Assembly: GCA_009760855.2 (NCBI GenBank)
Contig: WPIO01000153.1
Span: forward strand, 699,001-763,000
DNA from: Cristatella mucedo
Lineage: Eukaryota; Bryozoa; Phylactolaemata; Cristatellidae
Length of the DNA stretch: 64,000 nt
Direction: 5' to 3'
In this document: positions 44,001 to 57,000 of the stretch, piece by piece
Layout of the letters: each line of letters opens with the position of its first letter
How positions within the stretch are numbered: the stretch's first letter is position 1
Program-made: the position numbers and the translations under genes
Notes under the pieces: generated by a model
Databases searched by the model: none
Seen by the model: the letters and a program-made list of their open reading frames with translations, nothing else
What the model was told of the DNA's origin: nothing

Positions 44001-47000
44001 ATCAGAGTGCTGCACCTTGTTTCATGCATTTCGCACTTGAATAACACATTTCGCACGAGTTCGCAGCAGATTGCAGAATATCCAGAAACTTCAAATCTGC
44101 TATTCGGAGCGTGCCCTGGCTGGCAGCAGAGTGCTGCACCTTGTTTTAAGCATTTCACACTTGAAAAACACATTTTGCACGAGTTCACAGCAGATCGCGG
44201 AATAACTAGAAACTTCAAATCTGCTGGTCGGACCGTACGCTGGCTGAGAGCAGAGTGCTGCACCTTGTTTCAACCGTTTCGAAATTGAATAACTCATTTC
44301 GACAAGGTTCGCATTAGATTGCGGAATATCCAGAAACTTCAAATTTGCTTTTCGGAGCATGCGGTAGCTGGCATCAGAGTGCTGCACCTTGTTTCATGCA
44401 TTTCGCACTTGAATAACATATTTCGCACGCGTTCCCAGCGGATTGCCGAATATCTAGAAAATTCGAATCTGCTCGTCGGAGTGTAATCTCGCTGGCAGCA
44501 GAGTGCTGCACCTTGCTTTAAGAATTTCGCACATGAAAAACTAATTTCGCACGAGATCGCAGCAGATCGCCGAATATCCAGAAACTTCAAATCTGCTATT
44601 CGGAGCGTGCCCTGGCTGGCAGCAGAGTGCTGCACCTTGTTTTAAGCATTTCACACTTGAAAAACACATTTTGCACGAGTTCACAGCAGATCGCGGAATA
44701 ACTAGAAACTTCAAATCTGCTCGTCGGACCGTACGCTGGCTGGGAGCAGAGTGCTGCACCTTGTTACAACCATTTCGCAATTGAATAACTCATTTTGCAC
44801 AGGTTCGCAGCAGATTGCGGACTATCCAGAAACTTCAAATCTGCTTTTTGGAGCATGCGGTAGCTGGCATCAGAGTGCTGCACCTTGTTTCATGCATTTC
44901 GCACTTGAATAACACATTTCGCACGAGTTCGCAGCAGATTGCCGAATATCTAGAAAATTCGAATCTGCTCGTCGGAGTGTAAGCTCGCTGGCAGCAGAGT
45001 GCTGCACCTTGCTTTAAGAATTTCGCACATATAAAACTAATTTCGCACGAGATCGCAGCAGATCGCCGAATATCCAGAAACTTCAAATCTGCTATTCTGA
45101 GCGTGCCCTGGCTGGCAGCAGAGTGCTGCACCTTGTCGCAAGCATTTCGGACTTGAAAAAATCATTTTGCACGAGTTCGCAGCAGATTGCGGATTATCTA
45201 GAAACTTTAAATCTGCTCGCCGGAGCGTGCCCTGGCTGGCAGCAGAGTGCTGCACCTTGTTTCGAGCATTTCACACTTGAGTAACACATTTTGCACGAGT
45301 TTACTGCAGATCGCGGAATAACTAGAAACTTTAAATCTGCTCGTCGGAGCGTACGCTGGCTGAGAGAAGAGTGCTGCACTTTGTTTCAAGCATTTCGCAC
45401 TTGAATAACACATTTCGAACGAGTTCGCAGCAGATTGCCGAATATCTAGAAAATTTGAATCTGCTCGTCGGAATGTGAGCTGGCTGGCAGCAGAGTGCTG
45501 CACCTTGTCGCAAGCATTTTCCCCTTGAATGACACATTTCGCACGAGTTCGCAACAGATTGCGGAATATCTAGAAACCTCAACTCTGCTCGCCGGAGCAT
45601 GCCCTGGCTGGCAGCAGAGTGCTGCACCTTGTTTTAAGCGTTTCAAAGTTGAAAAACACATCTTGCACGAGTTCACAGCAGGTCGCAGAATAACTAGAAA
45701 CTTTAAATCTGCTCCTCAGAGCGTGTACTAGCTAACAGCAGAGTGCTGCACCTTGTTACAACCATTTCGCAATTGAATAACTCATTTTGCACAGGTACGC
45801 AGCAGATTGCGGAATATCCAGACACTTCAAATCTGCTTTTTTGGGCATGCGGTAGCTGGCATTAGAGTGCTGCACCGTGTTTCATGCATTTCGAACTTAA
45901 AGAACACATTTCGCAAGAGTTCGCGGCAGATTGCCGAATATCTAGAACATTTGAAGCTGCTCGTCGGAGTGTGAGCTGGCTGGCAGCAGAGTGCTGCAGC
46001 TTGTCACAAGCATTTTGCCCTTGAATGACACATTTAGCATGAGTTCCCAACAGATTGCGGAATATCTAGAAACCTCAAATCTGCTCGCCGGAGCGTGCGG
46101 TAGCTGGCAGTTGATTGCTGCACCTTGCTTTAAGCATTTCGCACTTGAAAAACCTATTTCGGACGAGTTTTCACCAGATCGCGAAATATCTAGAAACTTC
46201 AAATATGCTTTTCGGAGCGAGCAGTAGCTGGCATCAGAGTGCCGCACCTTGTTGCAAGCATTTTGCACGTGACTAACACATTTCGCACAAGTTTGCAGCA
46301 GATCGCGGAATATCAGGATACTTCAAATCAGCACGGCGGAGCGTGAGGTAGCTTGCAGCTGATTGCTGCACGTTGCTTTAAGAATTTCGCACATGAAAAA
46401 CTAATTTCGCACGAGTTCGCAGCAGATCGCCGAATATCCTGAAACTTCAAATCTGCTATTCGGAGCATGCCCTGGCTGGCAGCAGAGTGCTGCACCTTGT
46501 CGCAAGCGTTTCGTCCTTGAATAACACATTTCGCACGAGTTCGCAACAGATTGCGGAATATCTAGGAACCTCAAATCTGCTCGCCGGAGCGTGCCCTGGC
46601 TGGTAGCAGAGTGCTGCACCTTGTTTTAAGCGTTTCACAGTTGAAAAACACATTTTGCACGTGTTCGCAGCAGATCGCGGAATAACTAGAAACTTCAAAT
46701 CTGCTCGTCGGAGCGTATGCTGGCTGAGAGCAGAGTGCTGCACCATGTTACCACCATTTCGCAATTGAATAACTCATTTCGCACAGGTTCACAGCAGATT
46801 GGGGAATATCTATACTTCAAATATGCTTTTCGGAGCAAGCAGTAGCTGGCATAAGAGTGCCGCACCTTGTTTTCTGCATTTCGCACTTGAGTAACACATT
46901 TCGCAAGAGTTCGCAGCAGATTGCCGAATATTCAGAAACTTCAAATCTGCTATTCGGAGCGTGCCCTGGCTGGCAGCAGAGTGCCGCACCTTGTTTTAAG

Positions 47001-49098
47001 CATTTCGCACTTGAAAAACACATTTTGCACGAGTTCGCTACAGATTGCGGAATATCTAGGAACCTCAAATCTGCTCGCCGGAGCGTGCCCTGGGTGGCAG
47101 CAAAGTGCTGCACCTCTTTTTAAGCATTTCGCACTTTAAAAACTCATTTCGCACGAGTTCGTAGCAGATCGCAGAATATCCAGAAACTTCAAATCTGCTA
47201 TTCGGAGCGTGACCTGGCTGGCAGCAGAGTGCTGCATCTCTTTACAACCATTTCGCAATTGAATAATTCATTTCGCACTGTTTCGCAGCAGATTGCGGAA
47301 TATCTATACTTCAAATATGCTTTTCGGAGCGAGCAGTAGCTGGCATCAGAGTGCCGCACCTTGTTGCAAGCATTTTGCACGTGACTAACACATTTCGCAC
47401 AAGTTTGCAGCAGATCGCGGAATATCAGGATACTTCAAATCAGCACGGCGGAGCGTGAGGTAGCTTGCAGCTGATTGCTGCACGTTGCTTTAAGAATTTC
47501 GCACATGAAAAACTAATTTCGCACGAGTTCGCAGCAGATCGCCGAATATCCTGAAACTTCAAATCTGCTATTCGGAGCATGCCCTGGCTGGCAGCAGAGT
47601 GCTGCCCCTTGTCGCAAGCGTTTCGCCCTTGAATAACACATTTCGCACGAGTTCGCAACAGATTGCGGAATATCTAGGAACCTCAAATCTGCTCGCCGGA
47701 GCGTGCCCTGGCTGGTAGCAGAGTGCTGCACCTTGTTATAAGCGTTTCACAGTTGAAAAACACATTTTGCACGTGTTCGCAGCAGATCGCGGAATAACTA
47801 GAAACTTCAAATCTGCTCGTCGGAGCGTATGCTTACTGAGAGCAGAGTGCTGCACCTTGTTACCACCATTTCGCAATTGAATAACTCATTTCGCACAGGT
47901 TCACAGCAGAGTGGGGAATATCTATACTTCAAATATGCTTTTCGGAGCAAGCAGTAGCTGGCATCAGAGTGCCGCACCTTGTTTTCTGCATTTCCCACTT
48001 GAATGACACATTTCGCAAGAGTACGCAGCAGATTTCCGAATATCTAGAAAATTTGAATCTGCTCGTCGGAGTGTGAGCTGGCTGGCAGCAGAGTGCTGCA
48101 CCTTGTCGCAAGCATTTTGCCCTTGAATCACACATTTCGCACGAGTTCGCAACAGATTGCGGAATAACTAGAAACCTCAAGTCTGCTCGCCGGAGCGTGC
48201 CCTGGCTGGCAGCAGAGTGCTGCACCTTGTTTTAAGCGTTTCACAGTTGAAAAACACATTTTGCACGAGTTCACAGCAGGTCGCGGAATAACTAGAAACT
48301 TCAAATCTTTTCGTCGGACCGTACGCTGGCTGAGAGCTGAGTGCTGCACCTTGTTACAACCATTTCGCAATTGAATAACTCATTTCGCACAGGTTCGCAT
48401 TAGATTGCGGAATATCCAGAAACTTCAAATTTGCTTTTCGGAGCATGCGGTAGCTGGCATCCGAGGGCTGCACCTTGTTTCATGCATTTCGCACTTGAAT
48501 AACACATTTCGCACGAGTTCGCAGCGGATTGCCGAATAACCAGAAACTTCAAATCTGCTATTCGGAGCGTGCCCTGGCTGGCAGCAGAGTGCTGCACCTT
48601 GTTTTAAGCATTTCACACTTGAAAAACACATTTTGCACGAGTTCACAGCAGATCGCGGAATAACTAGAAACTTCAAATCTGCTCCTCAGAAGGTGTACTG
48701 GCTAACAGCAGAGCGCTGCACCTTGTTACAACCATTTCGCAATTGAATAACTCATTACGCACAAGTCCGCATGAGATTGCGGAATATCCAGAAACTTAAA
48801 ATTTGCTTTTCGGAGCATGCGGTAGCTGGCATCAGATTGCTGCACCTTGTTTCACGCATTTCGCACTTGAATAACACATTTCGCACGCGTTCGCAGCGGA
48901 TTGCCGAATATCTAGAAAATTCGAATCTGCTCGTCGTAGTGTGAGCTGGCAAGCAGCTGAGTGCTGCACCTTGTCGCAAGCCGTTCGCACTTGAATAACA
49001 CATTTCGCACGAGTTTGCAACAGATTGCGGAATATCTAGAAACCTCAAATCTGCTCGCCGGAGCGTGCGGTAGCTGGCATCATAGTGCCGCACCTTGT

Positions 49099-52000
49099 TT
49101 ACTGCATTTCGCACTTGAAAAACTGATTTCGCACGAGTTCGCAGCTGATCGCGGAATATCCAGAAACTTCCAATCTGCTATTCGGAGCTTGCCCTGGCTG
49201 GCTGCAGAGCGCTGCACCTTGTCGCAAGAATTTTGCACTTGAAAAACACATTTTGCACGAGTTAGCAGCAGATCGCGGAATAACTAGAAACTTCAAAGCG
49301 GCTCGTCGGAGCGTACGCTGGCTGAGAGCAGAGTGCAGCACCTTGTTACAACCATTTCGCAATTGAATAACTCATTTCGCACAGGTTCGCAGCAGATTGT
49401 GGAATATCTATACTTCAAATATGCTTTTCGGAGCGAGCAGTAGCTGGCATCAGAGTTCCGCACCTTGTTTCCTGCATTTCGCACTTGAATGACACATTTC
49501 GCAAGAGTTCGCAGCAGATTGCCGAATATCTAGAAACTTTGAATCTGCTCGTCGGAGCGTGCCCTGGCTGGCAGCAGAGTGCTGCACCTTGTTTTAAGCA
49601 TTTCACACTTGAAAAACACATTTTGCACGAGTTCACAGCAGATCGCGGAATAACTAGAAACTTCAAATCTGCTTGTCGGACCGTACGCTGGCTGAGAGCA
49701 GAGTACTGCACCTTGTTACAACCATTTCGCAATTTGAATAACTCATGTCGCACAGGTTCGCAGCAGATTGCGGAATATCCAGAAACTTCAAATTTGCTTT
49801 TCGGAGCATGCGGTAGCTGGCATCAGAGTGCTGCACCTTGTTTCATGCATTTCGCCCTTTAATAAAACATTTCGCACGAGTTCGCAGCAGATTGCCGAAT
49901 ATCTAGAAAATTCGAATCTGCTCGTCGGAGTGTAAGCTCGCTGGCAGCAGAGTGCTCCAACTTGTCGCAAGCATTTCGCCCTTGAATAACACATTTCGCA
50001 CGAGTTCGCTACAGATTGCGGAATATCTAGGAACCTGAAATCTGCTCGCCGGAGCGTGCCCTGGCTGGCAGCAGAGTGCTTCACCTTGTTTTAAGCCTTT
50101 CACACTTGAAAAACACATTTTGCACAAGTTCACAGCAGATCGCGGAATAACTAGAAACCTAAAATCTGCTCGTCGGAGCGTACGCTGGCGGAGAGCAGAG
50201 TGCTGCACTTTGTTTCAATCATTTTGCACTTGAATAACACATTTCGCACGACTTCGCAGCAGATTGCGGAGTATCTAGAGAATTAATATCCACTTGTCGG
50301 AGCATGTGCTGGCAGGCAGCAGAGTGCTGCACCTTGTTTCAAGAATTTCGCACGTGACTAACACATTTCGCACAAGTTTGCAGCAGATCGCGGAATATCA
50401 GGATACTTCAAATCAGCACGGCGGAGCGAGAGGTAGCTTGCAGCTGATTTCTGCACCTTGCTTTAAGAATTTCGCACATGAAAAACTCATATCGCACGAG
50501 TTCGCAGCAGATCGCGGAATATTCAGAAACTTCAAATCTGCTATTCGGAGCGTGCCCTGGCTGGCAGCAGAGTTCTGCACCTTGTCGCAAGTATTTCGCC
50601 CTTGAATAAAACATTTCGCACGAGTTCGCAACAGATTGCGGAATATCTAGAAACCTCAAATCTGCTCGCCGATGCGTGCGGTGGCTGGCAGCTGATTGTT
50701 GCACCTTGCTTTAAGCATTTCGCACTTGAAAAACTCATTTCGCACGAGTTCGCAGCTGATCGCGGAATATCCAGAAACTTCCAATCTGCTATTCGGAGCT
50801 TGCCCTGGCTGGCTGCAGAGCGCTGCACCTTGTCGCAAGAATTTTGCACTTGAAAAACACATTTTGCACGAGTTAGCAGCAGATCGCGGAATAACTAGAA
50901 ACTTCAAAGCGGCTCGTCGGAGCGTACGCTGGCTGAGAGCAGAGTGCAGCACCTTGTTACAACCATTTCGCAATTGAATAACTCATTTCGCACAGGTTCG
51001 CAGCAGATTGTGGAATATCTATACTTCAAATATGCTTTTCGGAGCGAGCAGTAGCTGGCATCAGAGTTCCGCACCTTGTTTCCTGCATTTCGCACTTGAA
51101 TGACACATTTCGCAAGAGTTCGCAGCGGATTGCCGAATATCTAGAAACTTTGAATCTGCTCGTCGGAGCGTGCCCTGGCTGGCAGCAGAGTGCTGCACCT
51201 TGTTTTAAGCATTTCACACTTGAAAAACACATTTTGCACGAGTTCACAGCAGATCGCGGAATAACTAGAAACTTCAAATCTGCTTGTCGGACCGTACGCT
51301 GGCTGAGAGCAGAGTACTGCACCTTGTTACAACCATTTCGCAATTGAATAACTCATGTCGCACAGGTTCGCAGCAGATTGCGGAATATCCAGAAACTTCA
51401 AATTTGCTTTTCGGAGCATGCGGTAGCTGGCATCAGAGTGCTGCACCTTGTTTCATGCATTTCGCCCTTGAATAAAACATTTCGCACGAGTTCGCAGCAG
51501 ATTGCCGAATATCTAGAAAATTGGAATCTGCTCGTCGGAGTGTAAGCTCGCTGGCAGCAGAGTGCTGCACCTTGTCGCGAGCATTTCGCCCTTGAATAAC
51601 ACATTTCCCACGAGTTCGCAACAGATTGCAGAATATCTAAGAACCTCAAATCTGCTCGCCGGAGCGTGCCCTGGCTTGCAGCAGAGTGCTGCACCTTGTT
51701 TTAAGCACTTCACACTTGAAAAACACATTTTGCACGAGTTCACAGCAGATCGTGGAATAACAAGAAACTTTAAATTTGTTCGTCGGAGCGGACGCTGGCT
51801 GAAAGTAGAGTGCTGCACTTTGTTTCAATCATTTCGACCTTGAACAACACATTTCGAACGAGTTCGCTGCAGATTGCCGAATATCTAGAAAATTTGAATC
51901 CGCTCGTCGGAGTGTGAGCTGGCTAGCAGCAGAGTGCTGCACCTTGTCGCAAGCATTTCGCACTTTAAAAACTCATTTCGCACGAGTTCGTAGCAGATCG
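49099..52000 (+). repeat. 13-monomer higher-order repeat (1611 bases)
   Basis: Segments near 49140-49800 recur near 50750-51410 with a constant 1611-base offset and near identity, including the rare AAAGCGGCTCGTCGG and CAGAGTTCCGCACC variants. 1611 is thirteen monomers less one base. Confidence 0.85.
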
Positions 52001-53379
52001 CAGAATATCCATAAACTTCAAATCTGCTATTCGGAGCGTGACCTGGCTGGCAGCAGAGTGCTGCACCTTGTTTCAACCATTTCGCAATAGAATAATTCAT
52101 TTCGCACTGTTTCGCAGCAGATTGCGGAATATCCATACTTCAAATATGCTTTTCGGAGCGAGCAGTAGCTGGCATTAGAGTGCCGCACCTTGTTTCCTGC
52201 ATTTCGCACTTGAATGACACATTTCGCAAGAGTTCGCAGCACATTTCCGAATATCTAGAACATTTGAATCTGCTCGTCGGAGTGTGAGCTGGCTGGCAGC
52301 AGAGTGCTGCACCTTGTCGCAAGCATTTTGCCCTTGAATGACACATTTCGCACGAGTTCGCAACAGATTGCGGAATATCTAGAAACCTCAAGTCTGCTCG
52401 CCAGAGCGTGCCCTGGCTGGCAGCAGAGTGCTGCACCTTGTTTTAAGCGTTTCACAGTTGAAAAACACATTTTGCACGAGTTCACAGCAGGTCGCGGAAT
52501 AACTAGAAACTTCAAATCTTCTCGTCGGACCGTACGCTGGCTGAGAGCTGAGTGCTGCACCTTGTTACAACCATTTCGCAATTGAATAACTCATTTCGCA
52601 CAGGTTCGCATTAGATTGCGGAATATCCAGAAACTTCAAATTTGCTTTTCGGAGCATGCGGTAGCTGGCATCAGAGTGCTGCACCTTGTTTCATGCATTT
52701 CGCACTTGAATAACACATTTCGCACGCGTTCGCAGCGGATTTCCGAATATCTAGAACATTTGAATCTGCTCGTCGGAGTGTGAGCTGGCTAGCAGCAGAG
52801 TGCTGCACCTTGTCGCAAGCATTTTGCCCTTGAATAACACATTTCGCACAAATTCGCAGCAGATTGCCGAATATCCAAAAACTTCAAATCTGCTATTCGG
52901 AGCGTGCCCTGGCTGGCAGCAGAGTGCTGCACCTTGTTTTAAGCATTTCACACTTGAAAAACACATTTTGCACGAGTTCACAGCAGATCGCGGAATAACT
53001 AGAAACTTCAAATCTGCTCGTCGGACCGTATGCTGGCTGAGAGCAGAGTGCTGCACCGTGTTACAACCATTTCGCAATTGAATAACTCATTTCGCACAGG
53101 TTCGCATGAGATTGCGGAATATCCAGAAACTTCAAATTTGCTTTTCGGAGCATGCGGTAGCTGGCATATGAGTGCTGCACCTTGTTTCATGCATTTCGCA
53201 CTTGAATAACACATTTCGCACGCGTTCGCAGCGGATTGCCGAATATCTAGAAAATTCGAATCTGCTCGTCGGAGTGAAAGCTCGCTGGCAGCAGAGTGCT
53301 GCACCTCGTTTTAAGCCTTTCACACTTGAAAAACACATTTTGCACGAGTTCACAGCAGATCGCGAAATAACTAGAAACT

Positions 53380-56300
53380 TTAAATCTGTTCGTCGGAGCG
53401 TACGCTGGCTGAGAGCAGAGTGCTGCACTTTGTTTCAATCATTTCGCACTTAAATAACACATTTCGAACGAGTTCGCAGCAGATTGCCGAATATCTAGAA
53501 TATTTGAATCTGCTCGTCGGAGTGTGAGCTGGCTGGCAGCTGAGTGCTGCACCTTGTCGCAAGCATTTTGCCCTTGAATGACACATTTCGCACGAGTTCG
53601 CAACAGATTGCGGAATATCTGGAAACCTCAAGTCTGCTCGCCGGAGCGAGCCCTGGCTGGCAGCAGAGTGCTGCACCTTGTTTAAAGCGTTTCACAGTTG
53701 AAAAACACATTTTGCACGAGTTCACAGCAGGTCGCAATATAACTAGAAACTTCAAACCTTCTCGTCCGACCGTACGCTGGCTGAGAGCAGAGTGCTGCAC
53801 CTTGTTACAACCATTTCGCAATTGAATAACTCATTTCGCACAGGTTCGCATTAGATTGCGGAATATCCAGAATCTTGAAATTTGCTTTTCGGAGCATGCG
53901 GTAGCCGGCATCAGAGTGTTGCACCTTGTTTCATGAATTTCGCACTTGAATAACACATTTCGCACGAGTTCGCAGCAGATTGCCGAATATCCAGAAAATT
54001 GGAATCTCCTCGTTGGAGCGTGAGCTGGCGTGCAGCAGAGTGCTTCACCTTGTTTTAAGCATTTCGCACTTAAAATACACATTTCGCACGAGTTCGCAGC
54101 AGATTGCGGATTATCTAGAAACTTTAAATCTCCTCGCAGGTGCGGAGCTGGCTGGCAGCAGAGTGCTACACCTTGCTCTAAGCATTTCGCACTTAAAAAA
54201 CTTATTTCGCACGAGTTCACAGCAGATCGCAGAATATCCAGAAACTTTAAATTGAATAACTCATTACGCAAAGGTTCGCATTAGATTGAGGAATATCCAG
54301 AAACTTCAAATTGGCTTTTCGGAGCATGCGGTAGCTGGCATCAGAGTGCTGCACCTTGTTTCATGCATTTCGCCCTTGAATAACACATTTCGCACGAGTT
54401 CGAAGCAGATTGCGGAATATCTAGAAAATTCGAATCTGCTCGTCGGAGTGTGAGCTCGCTGGCAGCTGATATCTGAGCTTTCCCTCAAGCATTTCGCACT
54501 TGAAAAACTCATTTCGCACGAGTTCTCAGCAGATCGCGGAATATCTAGAAACTTTAAATCTGGTCGCAGGTGCGTGAGCTGGCTGGCAGCATAGTGCTAC
54601 ACCTTGCTCTAAGCATTTCGCACTTAAGAACTCATTTCGCACGTGTTAGCATCAAATCGCGGAATATCCAGAAACTTCAAATCTGCTCTTCGGAGCGTGC
54701 ACTGGCTGGCATCTGAGTGCTGCACATGGTTACAACCATTTCGCAATTGAATAATTTATTTCCCACAGGTTCGCAGCAGATTGCGGAATATCTAGAAACT
54801 TTAAATCTCCTGGCCGGTGCATGAGCTGGCTGCCAGCAGAGTGCTACACCTTGCTTTAAGCATTTCGCACTTAAAAAACTCATTTCGCACGAGTTAGCAT
54901 CAGCTCGCGGAATATCCAGAAACTTCAAATCTGCTCGCTGGTGCGTGAGCTGGCTGAGAGCAGATTGCTGCACCTTGTTACAACCATTTCGCAAATGAAT
55001 AACTCATTTCGCACAGGTTCGCAGCAGATTGCGGATTATCTATACTTCAAATATGCTTTTCGGAGCGAGCAGTAGCTGGCATCAGAGTGCCGCACCTTGT
55101 TTTCTGCGTTTCGCACTTGAATAACACATTTCGCACGAGTTCGCAGCAGATTGCGGAATATCTAGAAAATTCGAATCTGCTCGTCGGAGTGTAAGCTCGC
55201 TGGCAGCAGAGTGCCGCACCTTGTCACGAGCATTTCGTCCATTGAATAACACATTTCGCACGAGTTCACAAAAGATTGCGGAATATCTAGAAACCACAAA
55301 TCTGCTCGCCGGAGCGTGCCCTGGCTGGCAGCAGAGTGCTGCACCTCGTTTTATGCCTTTCACACTTGAAAAACACATTTTGCACGAGTTCAAAGCAGAT
55401 CGCGAAATAACTAGAAACTTTAAATCTGCTCGTCGGAGCGTACGCTGGCTAAGAGCAGAGTGCTGCACTTTGTTTCAATCATTTCGCACTTAAATAACAC
55501 ATTTCGAACGAGTTCGCAGCAGATTGCCGAATATCTAGAATATTTGAATCTGCTCGTCGGAGTGTGAGCTGGCTGGCAGCTGAGTGCTGCACCTTGTCGC
55601 AAGCATTTTGCCCTGGAATGACACATTTCGCACGAGTTCGCAACAGATTGCGGAATATCTAGAAACCTCAAGTCTGCTCGCCGGAGCGAGCCCTGGCTGG
55701 CAGCAGAGTGCTGCACCTTGTTTAAAGCGTTTCACAGTTGAAAAACACATTTTGCACGAGTTCACAGCAGGTCGCAATATAACTAGAAACTTTAAACCTT
55801 CTCGTCGGACCGTACGCTGGCTGAGAGCAGAGTGCTGCACCTTGTTACAACCATTTCGCAATTGAATAACTCATTTCGCACAGGTTCGCATTAGATTGCG
55901 GAATATCCAGAATCTTGAAATTTGCTTTTCGGAGCATGCGGTAGCCGGCATCAGAGTGTTGCACCTTGTTTCATGAATTTCGCACTTGAATAACACATTT
56001 CGCACGAGTTCGCAGCAGATTGCCGAACATCCAGAAAATTGGAATCTCCTCGTTGGAGCGTGAGCTGGCGTGCAGCAGAGTGCTTCACCTTGTTTTAGGC
56101 ATTTCGCACTTAAAATACACATTTCGCACGAGTTCGCTGCAGATTGCGGATTATCTAGAAACTTTAAATCTCCTCGCAGGTGCGGAGCTGGCTGGCAGCA
56201 GAGTGCTACACCTTGCTCTAAGCATTTCGCACTTAAAAAACTTATTTCGCACGAGTTCACAGCAGATCGCAGAATATCCAGAAACTTTAAATTGAATAAC

Positions 56301-57000
56301 TCATTACGCAAAGGTTCGCATTAGATTGAGGAATATCCAGAAACTTCAAATTGGCTTTTCGGAGCATGCGGTAGCTGGCATCAGAGTGCTGCACCTTGTT
56401 TCATGCATTTCGCCCTTGGATAACACATTTCGCACGAGTTCGCAGCAGATTGCCGAATATCTAGAAAATTCGAATCTGCTCGTCGGAGTGTAAGCTCGCT
56501 GGCAGCAGAGTGCTGCACCTTGTCGCAAGCATTTCGCCCTTGAATAACACATTTCGCACGAGTTCGCAACAGATTGCGGAATATCTAGGAACCTCAAATC
56601 TGCTCGCCGGAGCGTGCCCTGGCTGGCAGCAGAGTGCTCCACCTTGTTTTAAGCCTTTCACACTTGAAAAACGCATTTTGCACGAGTTCACAGCAGATCG
56701 CGGAATAACTAGAAACCTAAAATCTGCTCGTCGGACCGTACGCTGGCTGAGAGCAGAGTGCTGCACCTTGTTTCAAGCATTTCACACTTGAATAACATAT
56801 TTTGCACGAGTTCGCAGCAGATCGCGGAATAACTAGAAACTTTAAATCTGCTCGTCGGAGCGTACGCTGGCTGAGAGCAGAGTGTTGCACTTTGTTTCAA
56901 TCATTTCGCACTTAAATAACACATTTCGAACGAGATCGCAGCAGATTGCAGAATATCTAGAAAATTTGAATCTGCTCGTCGGAGTGTGAGCTGGCTGGCA
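53380..57000 (+). repeat. 2040-base higher-order duplication
   Basis: 53380-54450 and 55420-56490 match with a constant 2040-base offset, including rare variants such as GTCGCAATATAAC and GGCATCAGAGTGTTGC. The GCGTGCAGCAGAGTGCTTC arm also links this unit to those at 37.7 and 39.7 kb. Confidence 0.85.
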
